Below are positions 9,980 to 18,103 of a stretch of 64,000 nucleotides of DNA, one piece after another; position 1 is the first letter of the stretch, and each line of letters opens with the position of its first letter. Origin of the DNA: Fulvivirga ligni (GTDB lineage Bacteria > Bacteroidota > Bacteroidia > Cytophagales > Cyclobacteriaceae); contig NZ_CP089979.1 in NCBI RefSeq assembly GCF_021389935.1, positions 2,089,001-2,153,000 on the forward strand, written 5' to 3'. A program made the translations under genes and the position numbers. Under the pieces are notes generated by a model. That model searched no databases. It was not told the DNA's origin and was given only the letters and a program-made list of their open reading frames with translations.

Positions 9980-10012
9980 AAAGCCATCCCACGAAAGTGG
10001 GGTGGCTTTCTT
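9980..10012 (+). terminator. Rho-independent terminator after the pectate lyase gene
   Basis: GCCATCCCAC (9983-9992), loop GAAA, GTGGGGTGGC (9997-10006), flanked by AAA and TTTCTT. The 10-bp stem has one G-T pair. Confidence 0.85.
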
Positions 10013-10071
10013 ATGTATCACCAATTTTTCCTCTGAGGCTCACAAAAGCAAAGCAACCACATTTGCCTTTT

Positions 10072-10360
10072 CGCCCTCGTTTGTGCCCCCACAAACGAAC
10101 CTACTATCCATCATAAGTTAAAGCTCTCTCCATCGAATCTCCCTGCCTTGGCCTTTGTTGGAGTTATCTCCAACAAAACTACTGACTGACCCCATCCTGC
10201 TTAGCCACTAAAACATCCCCGTCGCCCTAGTTTGTGTCCCCACAAACGAAACTACTATCTTCTACGAGCAACGTATCTCCACCAAAACCATCAGCCTTTG
10301 TTGGAGTTATCTCCAACAAAACTACCGACTGACCAGGCCCTGCTTAGCCACTAAAACATC
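10072..10360. repeat. Two tandem copies of a ~145-bp non-coding repeat, each with two hairpins
   Basis: Copy 1 spans 10072-10217 and copy 2 spans 10223-10360. Both begin CGCCCT, contain a stem-loop built on GTTTGTG/CACAAAC (10079-10096; 10230-10247), then a second stem-loop TTTGTTGGAG-TTAT-CTCCAACAAA (10154-10177; 10297-10320), then a shared tail including CTGCTTAGCCACTAAAACATC (split here for length: CTGCTTAGCC and ACTAAAACATC). The TTTGTTGGAG hairpin is identical in the two copies. No reading frame spans them. They fill most of the 504-bp gap between the pectate lyase and glyoxalase-fold genes; the rest of the gap holds the terminator and, before 10462, an AT-rich probable promoter region. 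Confidence 0.85.
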
Positions 10361-10461
10361 TCAAATCCCACCCTTATAAGCATTATTAGTTTACATGAAA
10401 AGCTTATTGCACTCCACCTATTTTATCTATAGTTTTAAACCTGAATTATGAACCTTTAACA

Positions 10462-10848
10462 ATGAAATTAGAACACTTTGCTGTAAACGTGAAAGAACCA
10501 TTAGCCATGGCAGACTGGTATGTGGAGCATATGGGAATGACCATAGTAAAACAGCTGAAAGATAGCCCATACATGACTTTTCTGGCCGATGATAGCGGAC
10601 AAATAATGATTGAAATATATGGTAATCCCTTGGCCGTAGTGCCAGATTATGCTAATCAGCATCCACTAATCGTTCACCTGGCCTTTGTTTCTGAAAATCC
10701 AGATGAAGATAGCCAGAGGCTACAGCAAGCTGGTGCGATTGAGCTTACTAATGATAAAATGGAAGATGGCTCACACCTGATCATGATGAGAGATCCATGG
10801 GGTCTGGCACTTCAGCTTTGTAAGAGAGGTGTACCAATGCTAAAATAA
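10462..10848 (+). CDS. Glyoxalase/dioxygenase-fold (VOC family) protein
   Basis: A 128-residue single-domain vicinal-oxygen-chelate protein. Two beta-alpha-beta-beta-beta units are visible, with probable metal ligands in EHFAVNV (H5), IMIEIYG (a glutamate near residue 51) and VHLAFV (a histidine near 72); the last strand, LALQLCKR, has glutamine where many relatives carry glutamate. The reaction is unknown: VOC proteins include lyases, isomerases and dioxygenases. It sits four bases before a Gfo/Idh oxidoreductase gene. The pair is probably one transcription unit acting on the same, unidentified metabolite. Confidence 0.8.
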   Translation: MKLEHFAVNVKEPLAMADWYVEHMGMTIVKQLKDSPYMTFLADDSGQIMIEIYGNPLAVVPDYANQHPLIVHLAFVSENPDEDSQRLQQAGAIELTNDKMEDGSHLIMMRDPWGLALQLCKRGVPMLK

Positions 10849-10852
10849 TCAC

Positions 10853-11848
10853 ATGAAAAAGATAGTTGATTCAGAAGTAGTTTGGGGAGTAATAGGAGCC
10901 GGCGACGTGTGTGAGAAGAAGAGCGCTCCTGCCATGAATAAGATCCCTAATTCACGAATAGGTGCCGTTATGAGTCGGAACGAGGAGCGAATAAAAGATT
11001 ATGCTTCTCGCCATCACATCCAGAAATGGTATACAGATGTTGATCAGCTCCTCAACGACCCTGAAATCAACGCTATCTATATCTCTACCCCACCAATTTC
11101 TCATGCAGCACTAGCCATAAAGGCGGCTCAGGCCGGAAAGCCAGTTTATGTGGAAAAACCCATGGCCCGTACGTATGCCGAATGTATGGAAATGATCTCA
11201 GTTTTTACTGAGGCTGATTTACCATTATATGTGGCTTATTACAGACGAGCACTACCTAATTTCTTAAAAGTAAAAGAATTGATAGATAACGGTGAAATTG
11301 GTGATGTTAGAACCGTTAGTATTGAAATGTACAAGGCATCAAACACCGACACGGTAGCTCAAACAGCTCATCCATGGCGTTTGGATCCTGATGTTTCCGG
11401 AGGTGGCTATTTCCATGATCTAGCCTCTCACCAGATGGACCTTATGAACTTTTTATTAGGCCCGATGCACGACGCACATGGCTACTCCGTTAACCAGTCA
11501 CAAAGTACAAAAGCTGATGACGTAACTACTGGTACATTCAGGTTTGAATCAGGTATTCTGGGGGTGGGTAGTTGGTGCTTTAATGCATCTCAAGCCTCTG
11601 AAAAAGAGCTTACTACCATAATCGGCAGCAAAGGAAAGATAGAGTTTGCCACTTTTGATAATACTGATGTCATAGTGACTACAGAGCAGGGAAGAAGCAC
11701 TCTACAGTTTACGATGCCCGAGCATATTCAGCAGCCGTTGATAGAGCAGGTGGTGGCAGATTTATTAGGACATGGAGTATGCAACAGCACGGCAGAGACC
11801 GGAGCCAAGGCTAGTTGGGTTTTAGATAAGATGACCGGCGCACTTTAG
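10853..11848 (+). CDS. Gfo/Idh/MocA-family oxidoreductase
   Basis: A 331-residue NAD(P)-dependent dehydrogenase with a Rossmann start (VIGAGDVCEKK, about residues 13-23) and the family motif VEKPMA (about 101-106). The HPWRLDPDVSGGGYFHDLASHQMDL segment supplies the substrate-site D/H pair seen in glucose-fructose oxidoreductase relatives (given here as HPWRLDPDVSGGGY, then FHDLASHQMDL). It is only distantly similar to the oxidoreductase encoded at 1696. The likely substrate is a sugar or sugar derivative, but none can be named. It follows the VOC gene at four bases. After its stop there is a ~60-bp AT-rich gap without a clear terminator. Confidence 0.83.
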   Translation: MKKIVDSEVVWGVIGAGDVCEKKSAPAMNKIPNSRIGAVMSRNEERIKDYASRHHIQKWYTDVDQLLNDPEINAIYISTPPISHAALAIKAAQAGKPVYVEKPMARTYAECMEMISVFTEADLPLYVAYYRRALPNFLKVKELIDNGEIGDVRTVSIEMYKASNTDTVAQTAHPWRLDPDVSGGGYFHDLASHQMDLMNFLLGPMHDAHGYSVNQSQSTKADDVTTGTFRFESGILGVGSWCFNASQASEKELTTIIGSKGKIEFATFDNTDVIVTTEQGRSTLQFTMPEHIQQPLIEQVVADLLGHGVCNSTAETGAKASWVLDKMTGAL

Positions 11849-11932
11849 TAAATGTTAAGAATTAATTAACAACGTTTTATATACAGCTTTAATTAAATAT
11901 CAGCATCATTGCTGGTCTATATTCAAACTATC

Positions 11933-13369
11933 ATGAAATTACAGCACTTATTAATCATCTCATCATTTGCATTCCTCTCTGCTTTCAGTTGCAAAAAAGA
12001 TAAAACTGATGATCCCCAACCACAGGATAGCACAGAAGTAAACGACTCTCTCACCATCTTCTTCATGAACGATATGCACGGCGAGATTAAAAACTTCGCC
12101 AAAGCAAAATACATCATTGATAAAGAAAGAGAAAAGTCAAAGGTATTAGTGGTTTGTGCTGGAGATATATTTTCTGGAAACCCTGTGGTGGATCAATACG
12201 ATCCCAAAGGTTTACCTATGGTAGATATGCTCAATGAGATAGGAGTAGATGTGGCAGTGTTGGGTAATCATGAATTTGATTATGGTATAGAAACGTTAAA
12301 AGATCGCATGGCTCAGGCGCAATTTAGTTGGATATGTGCAAACATGGATGTACAACAGTCCGTGTTGCCTCAAACAGAACCATATGCCATAAAGACATTG
12401 GAAGATTTGAAAATAGCGGTATTAGGTGTGGTAGAAACAAACGGTAAACCCGGCGATACTATTCCTCTTACGCACCCGTGGAGAGTAACTGATCTAAAGT
12501 TCACGCCATTTGAGAATGAATTGCCAAAATATGAGACATTGAAAGAAGATGAAGGGGCTGATTTATATATGCTCTTAACGCATTTGGGCTCTTCGGTGGA
12601 CACTAAGATCGCCAACGAGCATAAGGAATTTGATCTCATTGTTGGTGGTCACTCTCATGAAAAAATAGATAAGAAAATAGGCGGAACACCTGTGGTGCAA
12701 GCTGGAGCTAATTTTAGTCTTCTTGGTAAGTTGAATTTGGTGATAATGGATGGTGAAATATTGAGTAGTAGCACTACCTTCATTGAATTAGATAAAGAAG
12801 ACAATATTGATCAGGAGTTACAGAATAAAATAGATGATTTTATGGCAGGAGTAAACCTTGATAGTGTGGTTGGATATTCTCAAAACAACATGCCTAAAAG
12901 TGCTATGGGCTGTTTTTATACAGATGCTTTAATGACTTACCTCGGCACCGATATGGCCTTACAAAACACAGGTGGAGTAAGATCTGTATTTGATGCTGGT
13001 GATATTACCACAGGAGAAGTATTTGATATGGATCCATTTGGTAATAAATGCGTTACCTTCAAAATGTCAGTAAAGGAACTGGAAAATTTCTTTGTCCAAA
13101 GCAACCAGGGCTTTTACGTTAGCGGACTTACCTTTGGAACCGATAATACAGGATTTGCTCTAATAGATATGAATGGCCAGCCTATGCCAGAAACAGATTC
13201 CATTAAAATCGGAGTAAACGACTATATCCCAGCCGTATTTGATAACTTCTTCCCCTACGAAAGAGCCAACCTTCAGGAATTAACCACCGCCGAAGCCATA
13301 GTTAATTACCTGGAAACAACCGAAGCACCAATAGACTACAACGGCTGCAATAACTATCAGTCTTATTAG
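11933..13369 (+). CDS. 5'-nucleotidase/UshA-like metallophosphatase, lipoprotein
   Basis: A two-domain metallophosphoesterase that hydrolyses nucleotides or related phosphate esters outside the cytoplasm. From the ATG at 11933 the protein is 478 residues and starts with a lipoprotein signal ending in LSAFSC (C20). The upstream in-frame TTG at 11909 would spoil this signal, so 11933 is preferred. Metal-binding motifs are NDMHGE, AGDIFSG, LGNHEFDYG and VGGHSHE in the N-terminal half. The C-terminal 5'-nucleotidase domain starts near residue 305, with NTGGVR as the substrate-binding loop. Both domains are present and the length is normal. The gene stands alone and converges with the thioesterase gene across a repeat-filled gap. 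Confidence 0.88.
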   Translation: MKLQHLLIISSFAFLSAFSCKKDKTDDPQPQDSTEVNDSLTIFFMNDMHGEIKNFAKAKYIIDKEREKSKVLVVCAGDIFSGNPVVDQYDPKGLPMVDMLNEIGVDVAVLGNHEFDYGIETLKDRMAQAQFSWICANMDVQQSVLPQTEPYAIKTLEDLKIAVLGVVETNGKPGDTIPLTHPWRVTDLKFTPFENELPKYETLKEDEGADLYMLLTHLGSSVDTKIANEHKEFDLIVGGHSHEKIDKKIGGTPVVQAGANFSLLGKLNLVIMDGEILSSSTTFIELDKEDNIDQELQNKIDDFMAGVNLDSVVGYSQNNMPKSAMGCFYTDALMTYLGTDMALQNTGGVRSVFDAGDITTGEVFDMDPFGNKCVTFKMSVKELENFFVQSNQGFYVSGLTFGTDNTGFALIDMNGQPMPETDSIKIGVNDYIPAVFDNFFPYERANLQELTTAEAIVNYLETTEAPIDYNGCNNYQSY

Positions 13370-13372
13370 TGA

Positions 13373-13449
13373 ATAGTATTGAGTAAATAGATTTAAGTAT
13401 CGAGTAAATAGATTTGAGTATTGAGTAAATAGACCTGAGTATTGAGTAC
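13373..13449. repeat. Imperfect 21-bp tandem repeat
   Basis: Three full copies of a unit beginning ATAGATTT and ending GAGTATTGAGTAA (13387-13407, 13408-13428, 13429-13449) follow a partial copy. Copies differ at one to three positions. Located directly after the nucleotidase stop codon; non-coding. Confidence 0.8.
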
Positions 13450-13487
13450 TAAGTAATTAGATGTAGGCATTAAAACCATAATGAGCA

Positions 13488-13577
13488 ACTAATAACCAAT
13501 AACCCAATAACCCAATAACTAAATAACCTAATAACCAATAACTCAATAACCTATAACCAATAACCAACTACCCAACA
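13488..13577. repeat. Degenerate AATAACCC-type microsatellite
   Basis: About eleven copies of a 7-9-bp unit related to AATAACC(C), with CT and single-base changes between copies. It runs up to the end of the thioesterase gene on the other strand. Confidence 0.75.
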
Positions 13578-14002
13578 ACAAACTCCTCATCCTTCGGAAG
13601 AGTCATAAACTTCTCCGCCAGCTCCTCCGGAAGAACAGCTAGTTTGCGTTGTACCAGGTCGAGCCAGGCGCCGTCTACATTAATTTGGGCAGCTTTCACG
13701 CCATCGCTGCGGAATACTTCATGCTTTATGCTCCAGCGGGAGCCGTCTTGTCTGCATTTAACCAGGTCTGCGGTAATGGTGATGATATCATTAGGGGCTA
13801 CTTCTCTCAGGTATATCATTTCTTCTCTGAATAAGATTGGTCCTATTTTTAATTTTTGAAAAGTGGCCATATCAAAGCCAATGTTCTGTAGTGCTTGCAC
13901 ACGAGCCTGGGCTCCAAAATCCGCGTAAGCAGAATGTCTTAAATGTTGGTTAGCGTCTATTTGTGACCAAAGGATTTTAAAAGAATAGGTAATGTTACTC
14001 AT
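13568..14002 (-). CDS. Acyl-CoA thioesterase, hotdog fold
   Basis: A 144-residue single hotdog-domain protein of the 4-hydroxybenzoyl-CoA thioesterase/FatB group. ILWSQIDANQHLRHSAYAD (about residues 10-28) matches the family helix entry, in which the aspartate (here D16) and the following N/H residues support thioester hydrolysis. Substrates in this family range from fatty acyl-CoA to aromatic CoA esters; the sequence does not decide. Its 3' end runs against the AATAACCC microsatellite, and 68 bases separate its start from the upstream antiporter gene on the same strand, so co-transcription is possible. Confidence 0.8.
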   Translation of the reverse strand: MSNITYSFKILWSQIDANQHLRHSAYADFGAQARVQALQNIGFDMATFQKLKIGPILFREEMIYLREVAPNDIITITADLVKCRQDGSRWSIKHEVFRSDGVKAAQINVDGAWLDLVQRKLAVLPEELAEKFMTLPKDEEFVVG

Positions 14003-14070
14003 AATGAAAAAATGTTATGCATGACGAGTAAATATAAAACAAATAAAAATGAACTAAAAGAATACGCAGG

Positions 14071-15105
14071 TTAAGCTGCCTGACTTTCTCTTAGCCAGGA
14101 CATATCTCCAAAGGTTTCTAGAATCATCCATAAAACGAACAGAGCATAGACTATCAGTAATATCCAACTCTCTAAATGGTTGATGCCCAGCTTGGTGCGC
14201 ATCATAGCAAAGAGTAAAATGGTTGCGAAAGTAAGAAATAGCATGAGCGGCACGGCCAGAGCAAAATCAATTTCAGAACTTCCCGCAATAAGTACACCTA
14301 CCGGTATGGCAACTAATAAATCAAAAATATTGCTGCCAATTACATTGGCCAAGCTGATCATACCTTTACCATGTCTGGCCATTTTTACACTTACAAAAGC
14401 ATCTGGTATACTAGTGGCTGCTGCTATTACCGTGATACCCCAGAAAAAACTAGGGGTATTCAGATATTCTCCCAGAAATAATGAGCCTCTCACCAGCCCC
14501 TCTACGCCAGCCACAATCAGTACCAGGCTACCCAGAAGTTTCAACCATTCTTTGCCAGGTTTTATATCACTAACGTCATGATCGTCCGTTCCTTCCTTTT
14601 GATAATCAGATGTTTCCTGCTGTTGTAGGAAGATGTAAAGCACATACAAGAGCAACGGTATTAGCGCAATTGATCTGGTCATTTCGCCTACCAGTTCTTT
14701 GCCTTCTACCGGATTATAGATCACCGCCAAGGAAAAAGTTAACAACAAAACGGCAACAGAAGTAATGTAAAATTGAGCGTCTTTATAGATCAGAATACGG
14801 TCTGCGTCAAGCTTTTTAGATACCAGGCCCGAGAGTGCGGGTATCATTAAAATATTAAAAATGGCAGATCCTACAATAGCGCCCACACCCAGTTCAAACT
14901 CACCGTGAATTAACGTAGATAACACAGTGGTAGATAATTCTGGAAAGCTTGAACCAATGGCCGTGATGATGGCACCCTGGACAACCTCAGGTAATTTATA
15001 GTAGGAGGCAAGCTTTTGAGAGCTGGTTTCTAACAAGTCACTGCTCTTCCAAACTACTATGGTAGAGATTATGATTACTACGATGTAAATGATCAAAGAA
15101 GTCAA
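14071..15105 (-). CDS. Na+/Ca2+-exchanger-type cation antiporter (CaCA superfamily)
   Basis: A 344-residue inner-membrane antiporter with about ten membrane helices in two inverted halves. Alpha-1 carries AIGSSFPELSTTV and GAIVGSAIFNIL (about residues 50-86). Alpha-2 carries AAATSIPDAFVSVK and NVIGSNIFDLL. The conserved acidic residues (E56 region and the aspartate of SIPDAF) bind the exchanged cation. An acidic cytosolic loop (about 160-185) joins the halves. The second half has aspartate where many calcium exchangers have glutamate, so the ion cannot be fixed; Ca2+ for Na+ or H+ is usual. It is the first gene of a possible two-gene unit with the thioesterase. Confidence 0.87.
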   Translation of the reverse strand: MTSLIIYIVVIIISTIVVWKSSDLLETSSQKLASYYKLPEVVQGAIITAIGSSFPELSTTVLSTLIHGEFELGVGAIVGSAIFNILMIPALSGLVSKKLDADRILIYKDAQFYITSVAVLLLTFSLAVIYNPVEGKELVGEMTRSIALIPLLLYVLYIFLQQQETSDYQKEGTDDHDVSDIKPGKEWLKLLGSLVLIVAGVEGLVRGSLFLGEYLNTPSFFWGITVIAAATSIPDAFVSVKMARHGKGMISLANVIGSNIFDLLVAIPVGVLIAGSSEIDFALAVPLMLFLTFATILLFAMMRTKLGINHLESWILLIVYALFVLWMILETFGDMSWLRESQAA

Positions 15106-15249
15106 GATAATCTGGGTTGATTTACATGTAATAACCTTTGAGAGACCAATGGGTTTATAATTTTTTAAGTAGTTCCTTTTTCGGGGTTACAATTAACATG
15201 GGCAGATCAATAAATGGTCTAACGATAAAACCAACTAACGTATTTTAAA

Positions 15250-15837
15250 ATGAAAAGAACCTTACTTGCAGCTTTCATAGCTATAGTATGTATTTCTACC
15301 AGTCAGGCACAAGTTTCTGGTGGAGCAAAGGCGGCTTTAAACATTGCAACTACTGTTTCCAAAGATGGAACACATCATGCAGATGCCAGATTAGCGCCAA
15401 CTTTAGGCGGCTATTTGAATATCAACTTATCCAACGGGTTTGCTTTTCAGCCTGAATTGTTATTCTCATTTCAGGGGTCGAGATGGGAGGCTAATGGACA
15501 TACTTACACGCGTAACTATGTGTATTTAAATGTTCCTTTAATGCTAGAATATCATGTAGGTAAAGTTTTTTATTTGGAAGCAGGTCCTCAATTGGGCTTT
15601 TTGGCCATTGCCAAGTTCAAAGATAAATCAGATGGACATGTGGAAATTACTGATCAGAAAGGTAATATGAACGGAACTGTGGTAAGTCTTAATCTAGGTT
15701 TAGGGCTTGATTTTAATAAAATGCATTTTAACCTGAGACATTGCTTTGGCTTATCAGACATATATGATCACGACTATTATGATGATCCGGTAAGAAATTC
15801 GGTCTACCAATTAGGCATAGGTTACAGATTATTCTAA
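15250..15837 (+). CDS. Outer-membrane beta-barrel protein (PorT/OMP_b-brl type)
   Basis: A 195-residue protein with a signal peptide ending TSQA (about residue 20) and alternating amphipathic strands. GGYLNINLSNGFAFQPELLFS, split as GGYLNINLSNGF and AFQPELLFSF, then YLNVPLMLEY and YLEAGPQLGF, are typical of the small eight-stranded barrels common in Bacteroidota. It ends with the aromatic YRLF terminal strand signature of barrel proteins. Function is unknown. A hairpin terminator follows the stop codon, so it is probably monocistronic. Confidence 0.78.
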   Translation: MKRTLLAAFIAIVCISTSQAQVSGGAKAALNIATTVSKDGTHHADARLAPTLGGYLNINLSNGFAFQPELLFSFQGSRWEANGHTYTRNYVYLNVPLMLEYHVGKVFYLEAGPQLGFLAIAKFKDKSDGHVEITDQKGNMNGTVVSLNLGLGLDFNKMHFNLRHCFGLSDIYDHDYYDDPVRNSVYQLGIGYRLF

Positions 15838-15839
15838 TA

Positions 15840-15876
15840 AATTAGGGGTATTTCAAACGAGATACCCCTAATTATT
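15840..15876 (+). terminator. Hairpin terminator after the beta-barrel gene
   Basis: AATTAGGGGTAT (15840-15851) pairs perfectly with ATACCCCTAATT (15862-15873) around a 10-base loop, followed by ATTTA. It ends just six bases before the next start codon, so it also lies in or near that gene's leader. Confidence 0.7.
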
Positions 15877-15881
15877 TATAT

Positions 15882-16310
15882 ATGGATTTTTATAAAGAAG
15901 CATTAAACCAGGCCAAAAAAGGCCTCCATGAGGGCGGAATTCCTATTGGAGCAGTACTGGAGAAAGACGGGCAGATTTTAGGACAGGGGCATAATCAGAG
16001 GGTTCAGCAAAATAACCCCATTCTTCATGGCGAGATGGACTGCATACAAAATGCTGGCAGACAGAGCTCTTATGAAGGAGCCACCATGTATACCACTTTG
16101 AGCCCGTGCATGATGTGCACCGGGACTATTCTTCAATTTAAGATCAAGAAAGTAGTAATTGGTGAGAATGTAAATTTTGAAGGCAATATTCCCTTTCTGG
16201 AATCACAAGGGGTGGAGGTAGTACTTTTAAATGATAGTGAAACCATCGAAATGATGAGCACCTTCATCAAAGAAAATCCTAAGCTGTGGAATGAAGATAT
16301 TGCTGAATAG
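15882..16310 (+). CDS. Cytosine-deaminase-like zinc nucleobase deaminase (fungal FCY1 type)
   Basis: A 142-residue CDA-fold enzyme. HGEMD (H51 and catalytic E53 region) and SPCMMC provide the zinc ligands and proton shuttle. The segments GGIPIGAVL, LGQGHNQRVQQ, YTTLSPCMMCTGTI, VIGENVNFEG and the C-terminal PKLWNEDI resemble the yeast cytosine deaminase group more than TadA (tRNA deaminase) or guanine deaminase. The likely reaction is cytosine to uracil in pyrimidine salvage; a different amino-substituted heterocycle is possible. It has only a 44-base gap after the beta-barrel gene, but a terminator lies in that gap. A two-way terminator follows it. Confidence 0.78.
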   Translation: MDFYKEALNQAKKGLHEGGIPIGAVLEKDGQILGQGHNQRVQQNNPILHGEMDCIQNAGRQSSYEGATMYTTLSPCMMCTGTILQFKIKKVVIGENVNFEGNIPFLESQGVEVVLLNDSETIEMMSTFIKENPKLWNEDIAE

Positions 16311-16374
16311 GAGAGGTAAGTATTCTTGATCAATGAACCCAATCTAAAAAAGGCTTTTAAAGGATTGTCATAAA

Positions 16375-16406
16375 AAAAGCCACTCCTTTTACAGAGTGGC
16401 TTTTCA
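16375..16406. terminator. Bidirectional terminator between the deaminase and altronate dehydratase genes
   Basis: AAAAGCCACTC (16375-16385) and GAGTGGCTTTT (16394-16404) form an 11-bp stem with A-run before and T-run after, serving both converging genes. Confidence 0.85.
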
Positions 16407-16423
16407 ATATGGATCGATGTAAA

Positions 16424-18070
16424 TTAAAGCGAAACACCTCGCTTCCAGGGTATGAAATCAGCCTGATCTAATTGCATAGCCTTGGTTTTAACATTTCCGC
16501 TGGCGACCTCAATGATATGATCTAATAAAACTGTTCCCATTTCTTCAATAGTTTTCTCACCAGCAATGACAGGTCCTGTATCTACATCAATGATGTCCGG
16601 CATTTTCTCAGCTAATTTAGTATTGGATGATACTTTGATTACCGGGGTCACAGGGTTTCCCGTAGGTGTACCTAAACCGGTGGTGAATAATATTATGTTA
16701 GCGCCAGAACCAGCCATGGCTGTGGTGCTCTCAACGTCATTTCCTGGGGTACAAAGCAGGTTTAAGCCCGGTTTGGTAGCATATTCAGTATAATCCAAAA
16801 CGTCAACTACCGGTGATGTACCTCCTTTCTTTGCTGCCCCTGCTGATTTAATAGCATCGGTTATAAGGCCGTCTTTAATATTTCCAGGGCTAGGGTTCAT
16901 ATCAAAGCCTGATCCAACTGCCTCAGCAGCGTGGGCATAAGCCCTCATAAGCGATGAGAATTTAGTGGCTATATCATCATTCACGCAGCGATTGATCAAT
17001 TCCTGCTCCACGCCACATAATTCCGGAAACTCTGAAAGAATAGATTTTCCTCCCAACTCCACAATAAAATCAGACACCTGACCTACAGTAGGGTTAGCAG
17101 ATATACCAGAGAAACCGTCTGATCCACCACATTCTAACCCAATAACCAACTTGCTGAGAGGTGCTGGTTCTCTCTTTTGCTTGTCAGCATCAACCAATGC
17201 CAGGAATGTCTTTCTAATGGCTTTAGCCAGCATTTCCTGCTCGGTACCTTCCTGCTGTTGCTCTAAAATGATAACGGGCTTAGACTGGTTTGCATTGATT
17301 TTGTTAAGCTTCTCCTGCAAAATGCTGATCTGTGCATTTTGGCAGCCCAGGCTAAGTACGGTTGCACCGGCCACATTAGGATTATTAATATATCCAGCCA
17401 ATAGGCCACAAAGCATTTCAGAGTCTTGTCTTATGCCGCCACAGCCACCTTCGTGAGTCAAAAAGCGAATGCCATCTACGTTTTCAAATAGCCTTGTTTG
17501 CTGGGCAAGTTCAGTTTCCTGAAAGGCCAGCGTTTCTATCTCTGCTGTTTTGCCAGACTGGTAAAGGTCTACCATTTGCTGTACATATGACTTATATACA
17601 TCCTGATGGCCAAAGCCAAGCTCATCCATAAAGGCTTGCTTGATGGTATTTACATTTCTGTTTTCACAGAAGACCAAAGGTATTACCAGCCAATAATTGG
17701 CTGTACCTACCTGACCATCAGCTCTATGATAACCCATAAATGTTTTGCCTTCCCATTTACTCACATCAGGTCCAGACCATTGAAACTGACCTGTCCTTTC
17801 CGTAAAGCCAGAGGCTTCATGTTTTACATTAGCGGTGGTAAGTACTTCACCCTCAGGTATCAACTCCACTGCCTTACCCACCAGATTACCGTACATAAGT
17901 ATTTTATCACCTTCATGAAGGTCTACTTGTGCAAATTTGTGCTTGGCGGGTACATCATGAATTAATGTGATGTCTTTTCCCTCATATTGCACTGTTTCCC
18001 CTGCTTTCAGGTCATCTAGTGCCACCAGAACATTATCCTTAGGATGAATTTTTAGTAATCTGTGCGCCAT
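16424..18070 (-). CDS. uxaA: Altronate dehydratase (full-length UxaA type)
   Basis: Converts D-altronate to 2-keto-3-deoxy-D-gluconate in the galacturonate pathway, the route for the monomers released by the pectin enzymes at the left of the window. An N-terminal SAF domain (about residues 1-80) is joined to the large UxaA/galactarate dehydratase domain. Motifs include GYHRADGQVGTANYW, LTHEGGCGG, GLECGGSDGFSG and TTGLGTPTGNPVTPV, with cysteines suited to a metal site. From the ATG at 18070 (MAHRLLKIHP) the protein is 548 residues. The frame opens further upstream at 18103, but that ATG lies inside a perfect operator-like palindrome, so 18070 is preferred. No uxaB or uxaC gene is in the window. 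Confidence 0.92.
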   Translation of the reverse strand: MAHRLLKIHPKDNVLVALDDLKAGETVQYEGKDITLIHDVPAKHKFAQVDLHEGDKILMYGNLVGKAVELIPEGEVLTTANVKHEASGFTERTGQFQWSGPDVSKWEGKTFMGYHRADGQVGTANYWLVIPLVFCENRNVNTIKQAFMDELGFGHQDVYKSYVQQMVDLYQSGKTAEIETLAFQETELAQQTRLFENVDGIRFLTHEGGCGGIRQDSEMLCGLLAGYINNPNVAGATVLSLGCQNAQISILQEKLNKINANQSKPVIILEQQQEGTEQEMLAKAIRKTFLALVDADKQKREPAPLSKLVIGLECGGSDGFSGISANPTVGQVSDFIVELGGKSILSEFPELCGVEQELINRCVNDDIATKFSSLMRAYAHAAEAVGSGFDMNPSPGNIKDGLITDAIKSAGAAKKGGTSPVVDVLDYTEYATKPGLNLLCTPGNDVESTTAMAGSGANIILFTTGLGTPTGNPVTPVIKVSSNTKLAEKMPDIIDVDTGPVIAGEKTIEEMGTVLLDHIIEVASGNVKTKAMQLDQADFIPWKRGVSL

Positions 18071-18083
18071 ATCTCTCTGATTT

Positions 18084-18103
18084 ATGTGCAATCGATTGCA
18101 CAT
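18084..18103. promoter_or_regulatory. Perfect 20-bp palindrome, probable LacI-family operator of uxaA
   Basis: The core TGTGCAATCGATTGCACA (18085-18102) is extended by one matching base at each end. It contains TGCAANCGNTTGCA, the central-CG pattern bound by LacI/GalR-family repressors. It sits 13 bases before the uxaA start, just downstream of a -7-like element on the minus strand (AATATTTG, 18114-18121, one mismatch to consensus), a good place for repression. It also lies 113 bases before the EVE-domain gene on the plus strand. No LacI-family gene is in the window. Confidence 0.75.

Noticed and set aside
13488-13577. Short repeats considered as a CRISPR array
   Set aside because: Units are 7-9 bp with no spacers of constant length and no cas genes are present.
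14180-14581. 133-residue plus-strand frame opposite the cation antiporter gene
   Set aside because: Antisense shadow of a conserved membrane protein; composition mirrors the antiporter codons.
17151-17456. 101-residue frame opposite uxaA
   Set aside because: No recognisable domain; entirely within the conserved altronate dehydratase gene.
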